Shown here piece by piece: positions 33,064 through 43,124 of a stretch of DNA of 64,000 nt (position 1 is its first letter; each line of letters begins with the position of its first letter). Under the pieces are notes generated by a model. That model was not told the DNA's origin. It saw only the letters and a program-made list of their open reading frames with translations, and made no database searches. A program made the translations under genes and the position numbers. The stretch is from Simmondsia chinensis (taxonomy: Eukaryota; Streptophyta; Magnoliopsida; Caryophyllales; Simmondsiaceae), in assembly GCA_018398585.1 (NCBI GenBank), contig JAGTTD010000019.1, forward strand, positions 9,275,702 to 9,339,701, given 5' to 3'.

Positions 33064-33370
33064 GCAACACAAAGCTCAGGTATAGCTTTATACTACTAAA
33101 ATGCTTAACAACAAAACATAGACGAGCAAATTTCACAAATAGAAGAGAAAAGAGACAAACGGGGCGGGAGGAAGGGTAAGCAAGGACTGAAACGACGCCG
33201 TTTCCATGGCGGGAGGTAGAACGGAGGACGGTGTGGTTGGTGAGATGGTCGGAATCGGAGCCCCACCACTGGGAGGAGTAAGACCAGTCTCCTTCGTCCT
33301 CTATTCTTCTCCCTCTTGCGGCGGTTGACACTCGCCGGAATGTTGTGCTCCACCTCCCTCTTCTCCACAT
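28491..33370 (-). CDS. Spermidine synthase-like SAM-dependent methyltransferase, 4 exons, 424 aa
   Basis: Minus-strand coding exons 33370-33161, 32700-32472, 30362-30210 and 29173-28491 join in frame at GT-AG introns and give one uninterrupted protein. It starts MWRRGRWSTTFRR at ATG 33370; the TTG two codons earlier was not used. Exon 1 carries SQWWGSDSD and GNGVVSVLAYPSSRP, exon 2 ERWLQQRYAEV and QDDQLRILGYQWRVLRFN, exon 3 the SAM-binding glycine loop VLCIGHGGGSLPLF, and exon 4 VHIVEIDPLV (acidic residue for the SAM ribose), DIIFIDAYDG and the C-terminus CLEYIKRGFVLVD. This is the plant class I methyltransferase family with a spermidine-synthase-like fold, related to the METTL13 group. The substrate is unknown to me. 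The long third-exon upstream intron (30363-32471) holds a TIR element plus RTE LINE; intron 1 holds a SINE. Confidence 0.85.
30816..30920. repeat. Poly-G run (39 G) and GA-rich tract
   Basis: 39 consecutive G from 30816 to 30854, followed by GAGAGGGGGAATTAGG and a (GAA/GGA)-rich stretch to about 30920. On the sense strand of the RTE it is a polypyrimidine tract in the 3' UTR. A reading frame through it (poly-Gly/Glu) is an artefact. Confidence 0.9.
31046..31775 (-). pseudogene. RTE reverse transcriptase C-terminal part
   Basis: Open from the truncation point to TAG/TGA at 31046 without internal stops, about 240 residues. It starts at the second half of the FADD catalytic box and covers the thumb and the conserved RTE C-terminal block ([53 protein letters not shown]). 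The last residues (ALDRTR and stop) are short of the family's usual ALDRTEWRKRI end. It cannot act alone because the RT fingers and endonuclease are missing. Confidence 0.85.
32859..33065 (+). mobile_element. tRNA-derived SINE with long poly-A tail, in intron 1
   Basis: It starts GACACCTATCATGAGGGTGA, has a box A-like GACTCAATTGGTGG and box B-like GGTCACGAGTTCGATTTTC, a 3' body ending GTCACTCGTTACCC, and about 27 A. Flanking AACACAA (32852-32858 and 33066-33072) is a probable 7-bp target duplication. It sits antisense in intron 1 of the methyltransferase gene. A different family from the SINE at 27751. Confidence 0.7.
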
Positions 33371-34219
33371 ATCCAACGAGTAATAGGATCTCTAAACCCT
33401 TGCAATTTTCACTCTAAGAATTTGTAGTACCTTTTTTTTTGTTTTCTTTTTTACATTTTTCATTTTTCTAAACCCCTTCAAATTGTTTTTATTTTGCATT
33501 TTCATTCCCATTTTCCATTTGATTCAAAAATGTGCTCCACCCGGAATTAAAAAAAAAAAATTATTAATAGTTTTCTAACATAAAAAAAATTAAAAATTAC
33601 GATCAAGTAACCACTATTTTTAATTGTATAAAAATTAAAAATTATAGGTACTGAAGGATTAATTTTATTATTTTAATATATATTAATGAAAAGGTAATTG
33701 CCACGTTAGCTCTGTTGATAAAAAAATGATGCTATTATGTTGAAGAAAGACTTTTTCCTATTAAAACAACCAAATTAGAGTTTTTTTTTATTAATTCAAA
33801 ATATTATATTCCTTTTTATTAGTTGCAAATACATTAACGTATTAAAATGTAAATACCCTTAAAGTTAGCCCCCCAATATCCTCTCAAAATTTGCTAAATA
33901 TAAGGATAAGAGTTTGCCTTGTTATCAAATAGGTTTTTTTTTCTTTTTTTTTTTTTTTAAACATAAGAAAATCCAAGGTTTATTCACACTTCACATTTTA
34001 CTTGCCCTTCTCTGCTTACATAAATTGCACCATCTAGCCCACTCTCATTATTCACATTTCACATTTTCTCCACTTTAAGCAAGTTAGAGTGAGAACGAGA
34101 GTGAGCATGATTGCATGAGAGTGAGAGTTGACCGCGAGAGGAGCCAACATATATATATATATTTTTTAATTATTATTCTTTTTAACAATGGTAAAGACAA
34201 ATCAGAGGAAACCGCCCCC
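33371..34219. other. Upstream region of the methyltransferase gene; AT-rich
   Basis: Holds the probable promoter and 5' UTR on the minus strand: about 33371-33480 is T/C-rich, then AT-rich homopolymer sequence. No TATA box is convincing. From 33990 a CACATTTTAC/CACATTTCAC phrase is repeated. Nothing else recognised. Confidence 0.4.
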
Positions 34220-34720
34220 ACGTCAAACGAGGCGGCCTGAAGCCTCAGCATTGGAAATGCGCAGCAGGGCGGTGGAAGGATCACGGACTTCACAATTGTA
34301 TCTGATGCTTCCTAAGCCCTCGCATGTCATGAAATCGGCGGATCGATTGGCCTCGCGGTCAACATGAGAGTAGTGAATTTGAGTCAGCCTTTTACCGAGA
34401 GTCACAATCTCATCCTTAATGAAATGGATTTCACTGGGACAGTCGAAAGACCCATTTAACTAGTTTATGACAACTTTATTGTCTCCTTCCAGGATGATCT
34501 TCGAGTATCCTAGGGTGGCAGCCGTATTAAGACCGTCCCTAGCTGCAATTGCTTCAACAACAATGACAGACGCATTTCCTAGTCTTCTGCTCCCTATTTT
34601 GATAACCTCACTGTTGGAGTTACGAATTACAAAACCAGAGGCTGCTTGAGATCCTCTTTTGGCGCCATCGAAATTTACTTTCACCCAGTCGATCCTTTTG
34701 GGGGGGGGGGGGGGGGGGCC
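34220..34720 (-). pseudogene. LINE-type RNase H domain (RVT_3), one stop
   Basis: The minus strand reads DWVKVNFDGAKRGSQAASGF, VIRNSNSEVI, VVEAIAARDGLNTAATLGYS, KIILEGDNKVVIN, then TAG, then LNGSFDCPSEIHFIKDEIV and SHVDREANRSADFM. This is the plant L1-associated RNase H fold; the four catalytic acids are all present (D of FDGA, E of VEA, D of EGDNK, D of SADF). One nonsense codon near 34460 splits it. A run of G at 34700-34717 lies just upstream of the domain on the coding strand (as C). Confidence 0.75.
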
Positions 34721-35136
34721 AGGAAATCCAGAAGTTCTTACTTCTTTTGCTCTTCAAATTCCCAGAATTATTCAATGAATCCTCTTCTAAAGTGTTTCTA
34801 GCCTGGAAGGAGCCAACATATAGAAAGGCTACACTATACCTTGGAATCTCAATGGAGCTTTATTTCTGTATATAATTGACTTACTCATTAACCATTCTGT
34901 AGCAAAAATTTCTCATTGTTTAATTTTATTTATTTGTAACTATATTTTAAGGTTTTTAAAAATTGTTCTAAAATACTTATTTTTAACACATTATTTATTA
35001 ACTTACTTACCTCTCTATGTGCTTAAAACTAAAATGAGATTAAGCATTATTTTCTAAGCCTGTGGAATATGGAATTTGATGTTGGTTACGTTACATTTTT
35101 TTGGTTTATAGTACTTCGGAAATATGATTTGATTTC

Positions 35137-35682
35137 GGGTTATTTACTTGTTAGTACCCTTAACGTTTGTGTATGTGTATATAATAAAAATGCTCACGAT
35201 TTTTTCGGTTTTTTTAGTACCTTATGTTTTGTATTTATAAACCAGACATCCTTTTTGGCAAAACACAATGTCAGAAACGTAAAAAGAACAAAATTGCCCC
35301 TGACAAAAATGATGTTGTATTGAGCCTGATGATTTAGAGAAGACAACGAGTTAGTTTACTGAGGATTTTGGAAAAAGATGATGATAGGAGCTTTTTAAAC
35401 GTATCAAAACATTTTGTGAGAAAATGCTTCAAACGGTGCATTTTGTTCTCATCAGGAACACAAGATTAATCATTACTCCAAATTTCAGTGTCAGGCTTCA
35501 ATGCGACATCATTCTTTTCATGGGCAATTTTGCCTTTTCAGGTTTCCTACATTGAGTTTTGCTGGAGACGGTACCTAATTATAAATACATATAAAACCTA
35601 AGATACTAAAAAAATAAATAAAAAAGGTTAGGGTCATTTTATTATTTTCACAAACATCAAGATATTAAAAAGCAAATAACCC
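35137..35682. repeat. Long imperfect palindrome, MITE
   Basis: The left end GGGTTATTTACTTGTTAGTA and right end, read inward, GGGTTATTTGCTTTTTAATA are inverted. The similarity continues inward (TAGTACCTTATGTTTTGTAT against TAGTATCTTAGGTTTTATAT, and AAAATTGCCC on both sides) for about 200 bp per arm, so nearly the whole element is palindromic. Confidence 0.7.
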
Positions 35683-36319
35683 TTTGATTTATGCTTTGTG
35701 ATAAGCAAATATGCCATGCATTTTGTATTCTTTGTCTTCTATGCTTTGTTTTGCAAGCCGTACGATGACGGGGAAAGACATATTTGAGCCTTCGATGGGG
35801 GCTATACCAACTTTGTTAGTAATGCACTGTTCGGAATAATCCTTTAAATCTAAAGTTGGCCAAAATCCCTTTTAAAATAGCCAATTTTATGCCCTGTTGC
35901 GTGGATCATATGCAATCACAACCTAAAAGCGCATGACTAATTATGTGTTTAGTTAATGTTCTTCCAAAGTTTTCCTAAGCTTAGAAGATTTCTTTTTACA
36001 TTATATGATTAGTACTACCATTATATAAAGATTATGCTATAGTTGAAAATATTAGCATTTTCACTTGAATTTTGGATTTCAAGCTACATCCTCTTACTAG
36101 GAATTGTATTGCTTGTTCTTCATCATATTATGAAGCATGTTTAAGAAAATACTCCCGGCATTTCACCTATACTGACTATTAATTTTCTTGTTTGGCTTGT
36201 AAGTCATTGGCCGATTGTTTACTTAGTTTAGGGTCATGATAGTCAACATCGGGGTAGTGGTAAGTCTGGATGGTCATCAAATCACTTGCTTAAGTATGTC
36301 TTTGTCACCTCAACACAAA

Positions 36320-36585
36320 ATAAATATGTCCGTGATAGCGAACTATTGGCCATGGTTCACACCACCCAAAAATGGAATCAATATATAATGGATCAATAAT
36401 TTCGCATCTGGATGAACCAATAAAGCCTTATGCACTCTCTTAGAACAAAAGACATCCATCCCTTCCAACAATAATGGCTATCCAAGTTAATGGGATATAA
36501 GTATAACTACGACATCTCCTACAAGAAAGGAAAGGAAAATGTCATCGTTGATGCCTTATTAGAGCTACTAGACGACAATCACCTA
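36320..36585 (+). pseudogene. Ty3/gypsy RNase H remnant
   Basis: Plus strand reads KYVRDSELLAMVHTTQKWNQ, YIMDQ, WLSKLMGYKYNYDISYKKG and KENVIVDALLELL, matching the end of the gypsy RNase H domain (KWLSKLLGYDFEIEYRPGKE then NxxADALSR). Several stops interrupt it; no integrase is visible downstream. Confidence 0.7.
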
Positions 36586-37124
36586 TGATAACCTTGACTT
36601 CGATTTTCATTGATCTATTAGCTTAGTTGCAGTAGGATTGGTCAAACAACCCGAACTTTTATTGACTCATTTGAGAATCCTAAAATAACCCACTATACTT
36701 AAAAAATCTGAATAAAATAATTGATGAAATAATGTTGAACAAATATAAGACTTCATTTCTTTTCAAAAAAAATAGAAGTACAATTTTTGTATGTGTATAA
36801 GAGATAAATGATAGTCCTCTGATTCAATATCTAAGGTATTTGATAATTCATTGTTGATTACTTGGGATTTAGAAACTTGAAGGAGAGTCTAAGGCTTGAT
36901 TTTGTTCAAGTGATTTTTCTATGATATAGAGTGCACATGGCTTGATCTCTAACTTGAACCATGACTTCTTTGGAAAATTGAAAGAGGGAAACAGACTTTA
37001 TCTCTATCAGGTAATTTTTCTTCAAAGTAGAGGGCACATAACTTAATCTCTGACTTGAAGGATGATTTAGGTTTGGAAACTTGAAAGAAGGTACGAAACT
37101 TGATCTCAATCACATAAATCTTCT

Positions 37125-38110
37125 TTATATTAGAGAGCATGGTGCTTGTAATGGATCATTATCTCTATTATTTCCGAGGGTCTTCAAGTGGAGGTGGTAG
37201 CCTGCATTGGGAAATAAGTTGAAGGGAAACGAAACAAGGGGTAAGTACCTCTTGCTTCTCACTATATCCCCTCTTTCTTCTAAAGAATTGGGAAATGGGG
37301 ACATCATCTTCCTTTGATTCCTCTGTTCATGCAAAAGGAGCTTCTTGGGGAGTGGTTGTTGATTCTCTTGTCCTTTTGCTTGAGTCGCCAACAATCAGCG
37401 GTGAGAATGTTCTTGCCTCTGGAGACTCCTCTACCAGTAGTAGCTAAATGAAGATGTTGGTGGCTTAAGGAGTCTCTATAACATGTCTTTGAGAGGCAGG
37501 ACTAGAAGTTATAGATAGATTAGATCCAATCACTTCAAGTTAACAGGGTGTTTTGGGCTTAAAAGATTAGGTATAAAAGAAGAGCCATTATCTAGTGATG
37601 CATGCCTCAACGGTGCTTCCTGAGTTTCTACTGCTCGAGCTTCTTCAATGCTGGTACTTGCACACTCCACAAAAGTAGTGAAAATGTGAGTGGTCATCCT
37701 AGCTTGAAGTGAGGACCAGTAGGCTCTATACTAGGCATAACAAAGTTAGGTTGTACATGGTGCAAACTTGTGAGAGACAAGATCAACATACGCTTGCCTA
37801 ATAGCTAGGTTAGTGATTAGGAGCTCCTCAAGTTCAGGAGGACATAAATGGGCTCTTTTAACCCACCAAAGGTTTGTGGTCCAGAAGTTGGGAAGAGTAC
37901 ATCCTAAACCATGCCAAATTTCCTGGCAAACATTCTGGCCGATAGGAATCGTCTCACCAGGGTTAGTCTAGTAATTAAAAGGTAAGTCTTGGAGGCAATG
38001 AAAATAGATATCCGCGATATCTTGATCCATGGACATCTCTCTAAACCGAGAAGGACCCAATCGTTTTTCTCCCTAGGGGGTCCATTAAGCTCCTACCTTA
38101 CAGCGGGAAG
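37125..38110 (-). pseudogene. Coding-like decayed region, identity unknown
   Basis: The minus strand reads through a few stops as a coding-like stretch: MSMDQDIADIYFHCLQDLPF, GETIPIGQNVCQEIWHGLGC, TLPNFWTTNLWWVKRAHLCP and, downstream, a Ser/Pro/Glu-rich segment ending EQRNQRKMMSPFPNSLEE. It looks like a retrotransposon gag or a plant-mobile-domain-like protein, but I cannot name the family. Confidence 0.35.
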
Positions 38111-39072
38111 ATGAAAGTTGCTTTACCTAGAGCTTAATTGTCCACCTCAGAGGAAGGTGAACCTCCATTTGCGAAAGGTACTCCCCATAGAAGCAAATAG
38201 GGTTTTTTTTTATGGGAACAAAGGACTCTCTATGACAGAAAGAGGAAAAATATGCTTTGGCCCACAGTTGGACAGCCAAAGAGGGTCCCTTATCTTGGTC
38301 ATGTCACATGGTTTATTATGAACTTACTTCTATGTTTTTGACATGTTATGTTAGTTAGATAAAGGCCCAATTTAATACACTTGATTATTCTATGTATCAT
38401 TTTAGTCAACATCCCCTATTTTGGTTATTTAATGATCGTCGATATCGATGTTACATGTAGAAAGTGAGAGACTAGCCGTAGTGGCTGAGTGGGAAAGTTA
38501 GATGTTGACTATGAGTCAACAATTATCCTTTTATGTCATTTATTGAAATAATAAAAAAATTACAAATCCCACTAGAATAGGGAAGTTGAATTAGATGGGG
38601 ACTATGACTTTGTAACTACAAATAGGGCCCTCTTTGCTAATAATTGATAATTCAAATCAACTACTAATTAAGGCTTCCTAAACTCAGTCTCTCCCTCTAT
38701 ATTTACTATCATCGAATATAGGCTATGATTACATGGAAAATTAGAGGGCTCTAGCAGCAGTACAACAAAAAGGGATATCATGATGCTATATTTTTACTCT
38801 TGTTTCACTTAAAAGCATCCCTAGCCACCCTAGTAACGCTTAAACTAGCATGTTGTTGGCTGTATAGTAAAGGCTACAATAATGTTTCTTCGAAGTTTGT
38901 TATGGATAGATACCTATCTCTAAGCTGCAATGCTTATGTTACAACACTTTTTATAGACTCTAGACCACATTCAAATTTTACAGGCACCTATTAGCATTGC
39001 CAATTTCGTGGGGATAAATGAACAAGCCCAAGGAGTACTTCTTAGAATTTTATCAAAAGTATAATTTTTAGT
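38111..39072. other. LTR-like and unassigned sequence
   Basis: 38390-38760 has the flavour of a plant LTR (GTAACTACAAATAGGGCCCT as a TATA-like element, followed by a CT-rich leader ACTCAGTCTCTCCCTC). No matching copy or TSD was found. The rest shows nothing recognised. Confidence 0.25.
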
Positions 39073-39074
39073 AA

Positions 39075-39435
39075 GGGTTATTATTAACAACAAAGGTCCC
39101 TGTACGTTTCCCATTGTGTTAACTTAGTCTCGATACAATTCATATTGTGTTAATTTGGTCATTTAGAGTAAAATTTATGATAAGTTGTTAATGAACTTTT
39201 TAATGGTTCAGACATGAATTGAGTTAAAATAAGTCAATGGGTGGATTTGTAGTGGGTCACTTGGATCTAACGTGGTTGTCCTCTTAAAAATTACGTTAAT
39301 AATTTAACTTAAATTTGATCAAAGGACTAAATTGAGACAATATAACAGTAGAAGGATAAAATTGACATAATTAAAAGTACAAGAACTAAATTGACATAAT
39401 GAAAACAACATAGGGACCTTTAAAGTAAATAACCC
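39075..39435. repeat. 'gggttatttaca' MITE, copy 1
   Basis: Left GGGTTATTATTAACAACAAA and right inverse AAAGTAAATAACCC. It contains the family phrases 'gtgttaatttggtc' and 'actaaattgacataatg' in inverted orientation at the two ends. Same family as 39904-40270 and 51909-52268. Confidence 0.75.
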
Positions 39436-39903
39436 TTTTATTTATTAATGTACAAATCCATTAATTAATACATCAAGTCAAAAGAAATAAAATAGGAAAG
39501 TCAATGCACAATTTTAATCTCATACGATCACATATACAATTATATCTTGATACGAAGTTTCATACAAAGAATCTTGTATAGAAAGACTGTAAATTTGTGT
39601 AAGTATTACATGTCCCAAACTATTTATCCAAAAGCTAATACAAAGAATAATAAAGCATCCGCCATTGATATTGAAAATATAGAAAACGAATTCTGAAGAT
39701 TCCACTAGTAGTCCATGTAGGAATATGGCCTAATCCCATGCCTCGTACAAAACCTTACTTGCCCTTGCCAAAAACCTCGTCAAGAGCTTCTCCTCCCCAA
39801 GTTGTACTAACCTTTGAATTTTCAAGGGTTGACGGTTCGCTTCAAGAGGTTCTCTTACTTTAGTTTGAAAATATGTTAAACTACTTTGGTTGTTTTGATA
39901 GAG
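39436..39903. other. Between two MITEs, nothing recognised
   Basis: Contains a minus-strand open frame (39730-39939, EANRQPLKIQRLVQLGEEKL) without a recognised domain. No other feature. Confidence 0.4.
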
Positions 39904-40270
39904 GATTATTTTATCGAAAGGTCTATATACTTTACTCATTATGTCAATTTAGTCCTTATACTTTTAATTGTGTCAATTTAGTCCCTCAACTATTTACATT
40001 GTGTCAATTTAGTCTAATGATCAAATTGAAGTTAAGTTATGATGCACTTTTTAACAATACAATCATGTTAGATGCAAGTAATTTATTACAAATCCACCAA
40101 TTGACTCCATGTAACCTAACCCATAACAGAACCACCAAAAGTTTGATCAACAACTTAAACCAAATTGACACAATATAAATAGGAGAGGGACCAAATCGAC
40201 ATAATAAAAGTACAATGACTAAATTGACACAATGGGCAAAGTATATGAACCTTTGGTGTAAATAACACTT
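39904..40270. repeat. 'gggttatttaca' MITE, copy 2
   Basis: Inverted ends GATTATTTTATCGAAAGGTC and (read inward) TGTTATTTACACCAAAGGTT, then 'atatactttgcccattgtgtcaatttag' in both arms. Its last 55 bp reappear at 61150-61205 at the start of the third AAA-ATPase block. Confidence 0.75.
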
Positions 40271-41061
40271 TGATTATTATAAGTTATAGAGCAAAGAGGG
40301 TTAAATTCATGCATATTTCTCTAAATCTTTTTTGTGCTTATGGAATTCCAGATAAACTTCAGCAGGATGTGGTGCTTTCTTCTACAAATGTTTTTGTCTT
40401 TGATTATGAAAGAAACAAAATTAAGGAAGATTAATGGAAAACAAAAGCTACTTTAGGGGTAAAAAAACACATACCAAAATCAAGCTCTACTTAAATTATG
40501 ATGGTTTTCAATTAAGATGATTGGTATATAGAAAGTCATGGTTTAAGATAAACTCGAATTCCAATTGAGGAGGAAGAAATGAGCCTATGAAAATCCAATT
40601 TGTGGTACCTGATAAACTTCATCAGCCTAAGACATAATCGAAAGAGTTTACATTTAATATCCATATACAAGACCAAATAAGATTTCTTTCAAAACCAACG
40701 GCATTTAGATTAAGTAATCTGCAACTAAAAAACTTCATATATTAGTATAGATAAATTGTCCCATATCATAAAAGAAAAGGGATATAAGCCTAGTGGGTTA
40801 CTTTACTGAATGCTAATTGGTTTTTCTAACTCATGCAATCGAAAATTGGAAACAATGACTATCTTTTGTGTAATTACCCTCTAGTTGTAACTTTATATCA
40901 AGAGGAAATGCGTAACTACTAAAAATGAATGTCATTGCAAACAGTGCCCATGTACACCCATTAGAAGAATTGTTGTGCATATGCACGGAAAAAAAATGTT
41001 TAACTTAAGCAAGAGCTAAAACGAGGATATACTATATAGGCTGGAAGATGCCTCCTCTCTC

Positions 41062-42612
41062 CTGCATAAAGTAGCCAAGGGAACTTGACTTCCCAGATCT
41101 CCCTTCTCCATATAGGTCATTCCACTACTGGAGCTCATTCATGTTGGATGACACAGATGAGATACTTGCGCAGACCTGGCATCATGACACTCAACATTAG
41201 TTCCTAGCCGTTTCTCTGGGAAACAAGAAAAAAGCACCTGGCACCAAAAAGGGGTAAGTTACCTATTCATGAGTGTATCGGAAGTCATCCATGTTTAGTG
41301 ATCCGACATCTGCACCATTATACAATGTAGGTAATAATGGTTAGTTCTCAACTAATGCAAAACTCTTTTCCTGCAAAATAATGCAGCCTGTTTCTTAGAA
41401 AACAAGGTGAGGAAAATACAAATCTGCAAAACGATGATTTGTAGAAGAGAAAAAAAGAAACATGTCCCAGCAATTCAACCATCTCAGAAGTGATGCCATG
41501 ATGTAGCTTTTCGCACTTGATAAGGTAAGACCTGATCACTCTAGGACTGGATCAGTTTAGTTCAAGTCATAATAAATTCGGGTTACCAAATAAGCTGAAT
41601 CATAGTTTCTAGTAGGTTCGACTTGGTCATCATGTTGAGTCGATAATTGCCAAACCTACCAATCGATACAACTTCCACTGCAGAGGTAAAGCATATTATA
41701 AGTGATCTTTTTATACAACTAAGTTCCTTAAGCATCGTAAAACTGCTGTTTCTTTTATGACGGGATCAAAAGAAAAGCTATATATGAGAACTTAATAATA
41801 GTAAATGCAATGGCAATGTTGAATGCGTGTAAAAGATAACCACCAATACTCGAATATATATTTTTTAAATATATTCCACACGCTGAGACATTACTCAACA
41901 ATAACGACATATGGAAACATGCATCACCATGGCTTGTAACTAGTATGTAATGAAAAGTGAGAATTGATAATTCAACTTATGGTTAAATTATTCAAAGTAC
42001 CTTCTTTTCCTTTTTTAGGATTTCTCGAATCAGGCAGTAGCTTATACACAGATTCTGAGAACAGTAGTCAAGATAGTTCAAATTTAGAGAGAACACTTTC
42101 GGCCATAGAAGCAAAATGTAATATGACTTGAAATACACAACGTTGCAACTTTTAAGTCAATTTCAGAGTACCCATATGTCATATTTCAATAGCTCACAAA
42201 TCAACATTGGGTGCTAGCTCTTCCTTAGCTAATATCACGCTCAAAATTTTCTCTCTGTTAGCTATGTCTGGAAAGCCTACCAGAAACTTCCACCATACAT
42301 ATTGCAGTTCAAATAATCGTAATTTGCAAAAACAAAGTCGAAGATGTTACATAACATGTCATGGAGACAATGTAGCAAAATATCTAGCTTGAAATTTGTG
42401 ATATAGTGGCTCATATTATGTCATACCTTAGCCGTTGTTTAATTCCTTAGTTGTGACTGTTGGAAATTCTAGAAATGAAGTATAATATTAAACTTCGAGG
42501 TAATCACCTGATGACAACCTTATTCAAGTTGAATGGCCGGTTGGTTGCTGCAAGCATTAGAACATGTTCTCTCTCTTTCACACGTAAGCCATCCCAGTTC
42601 ACCATGAATTAA
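41062..42612 (-). pseudogene. AAA-ATPase C-terminal exons, left arm 1
   Basis: On the minus strand, from inside to outside: exon A (42612-42496) NWDGLRVKEREHVLMLAATN with RPFNLNKVVIR then TGA then LPR; exon B (about 42282-42152) GFPDIANREKILSVILAKEE and LAPNVDL, then a stop and frameshift; exon C (42054-42001) NLCISYCLIREILKKEKK followed by GTACT; exon D (about 41330-41263) LYNGADVGSLNMDDFRYTHE; exon E (about 41168-41062) SSNMNELQ, stop, [12 protein letters not shown] and LGYFM. This is the end of the plant AAA-type ATPase family with VLVLAATNRPFDLDEAVIRR and DLYGEGGSRKK. Exon A holds the sensor-1 and arginine-finger region. Walker motifs lie upstream and are absent. Confidence 0.87.
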
Positions 42613-42639
42613 TCTTCATCTTTTCCCTCTGACAGCTTT

Positions 42640-43110
42640 TTTCCCCTCAATAATTAGCGATAGAGTTGCGATACATAACAAGCAATTCAAACAAGCGAGC
42701 CCTGAGTCAACTCGTATAAGGACAGGGGTTAAAAATACATAAACAATACAAACAAAAATACAAGCAAAAACAGGTAAACACTAAGAGCCTCAAACACCAC
42801 TAGGGTGGACTCAAAAATAGGACAAACCGAAAGATAGGAAAATAGCACAGTCAAACCCTTAATCTATCGAAGCAAAGTACTCAACAAAAGCACATCATAA
42901 CTGTCAAAATCCATCCCTAGTGTTCTCCATTAGTTACACAAAAGTTTCCTCCCAGTAGTGCTCACCAGTTTATTACAAATTATGTTATTTTCTATTGCAC
43001 AACGCTTGTAGTAACTTCATTGTGGATATGGTATGTATAAATTGATACGATTATGGAAGAAAATTTTGTGAAAGTAAGTAACTATATGATACAGGTAAAA
43101 CAAAAGCTAT
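42640..43110 (-). mobile_element. LINE 3' end forming spacer of palindrome 1
   Basis: Read on the minus strand it ends TATCGCAACTCTATCGCTAA then TTATTGAGGGGAAAAAA, like the tail of the LINE fragment at 23092 (TTGCAACTTTGTCGCTAA). About 300 bp align between the two places (for example CTATCGAAGCAAAGTACTCA near 42865 against TATCGAAGCAATGTGTTCA near 23343). It lies exactly between the two AAA-ATPase arms. Confidence 0.6.
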
Positions 43111-43124
43111 CATCGGGGAAAAAA

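Noticed and set aside
33020..33376. 118-codon frame read as a separate gene starting at 33376
   Set aside because: The first codon is TTG. The real ATG is 33370 and the frame leaves exon 1 at a splice donor (33161); beyond that it is intron.
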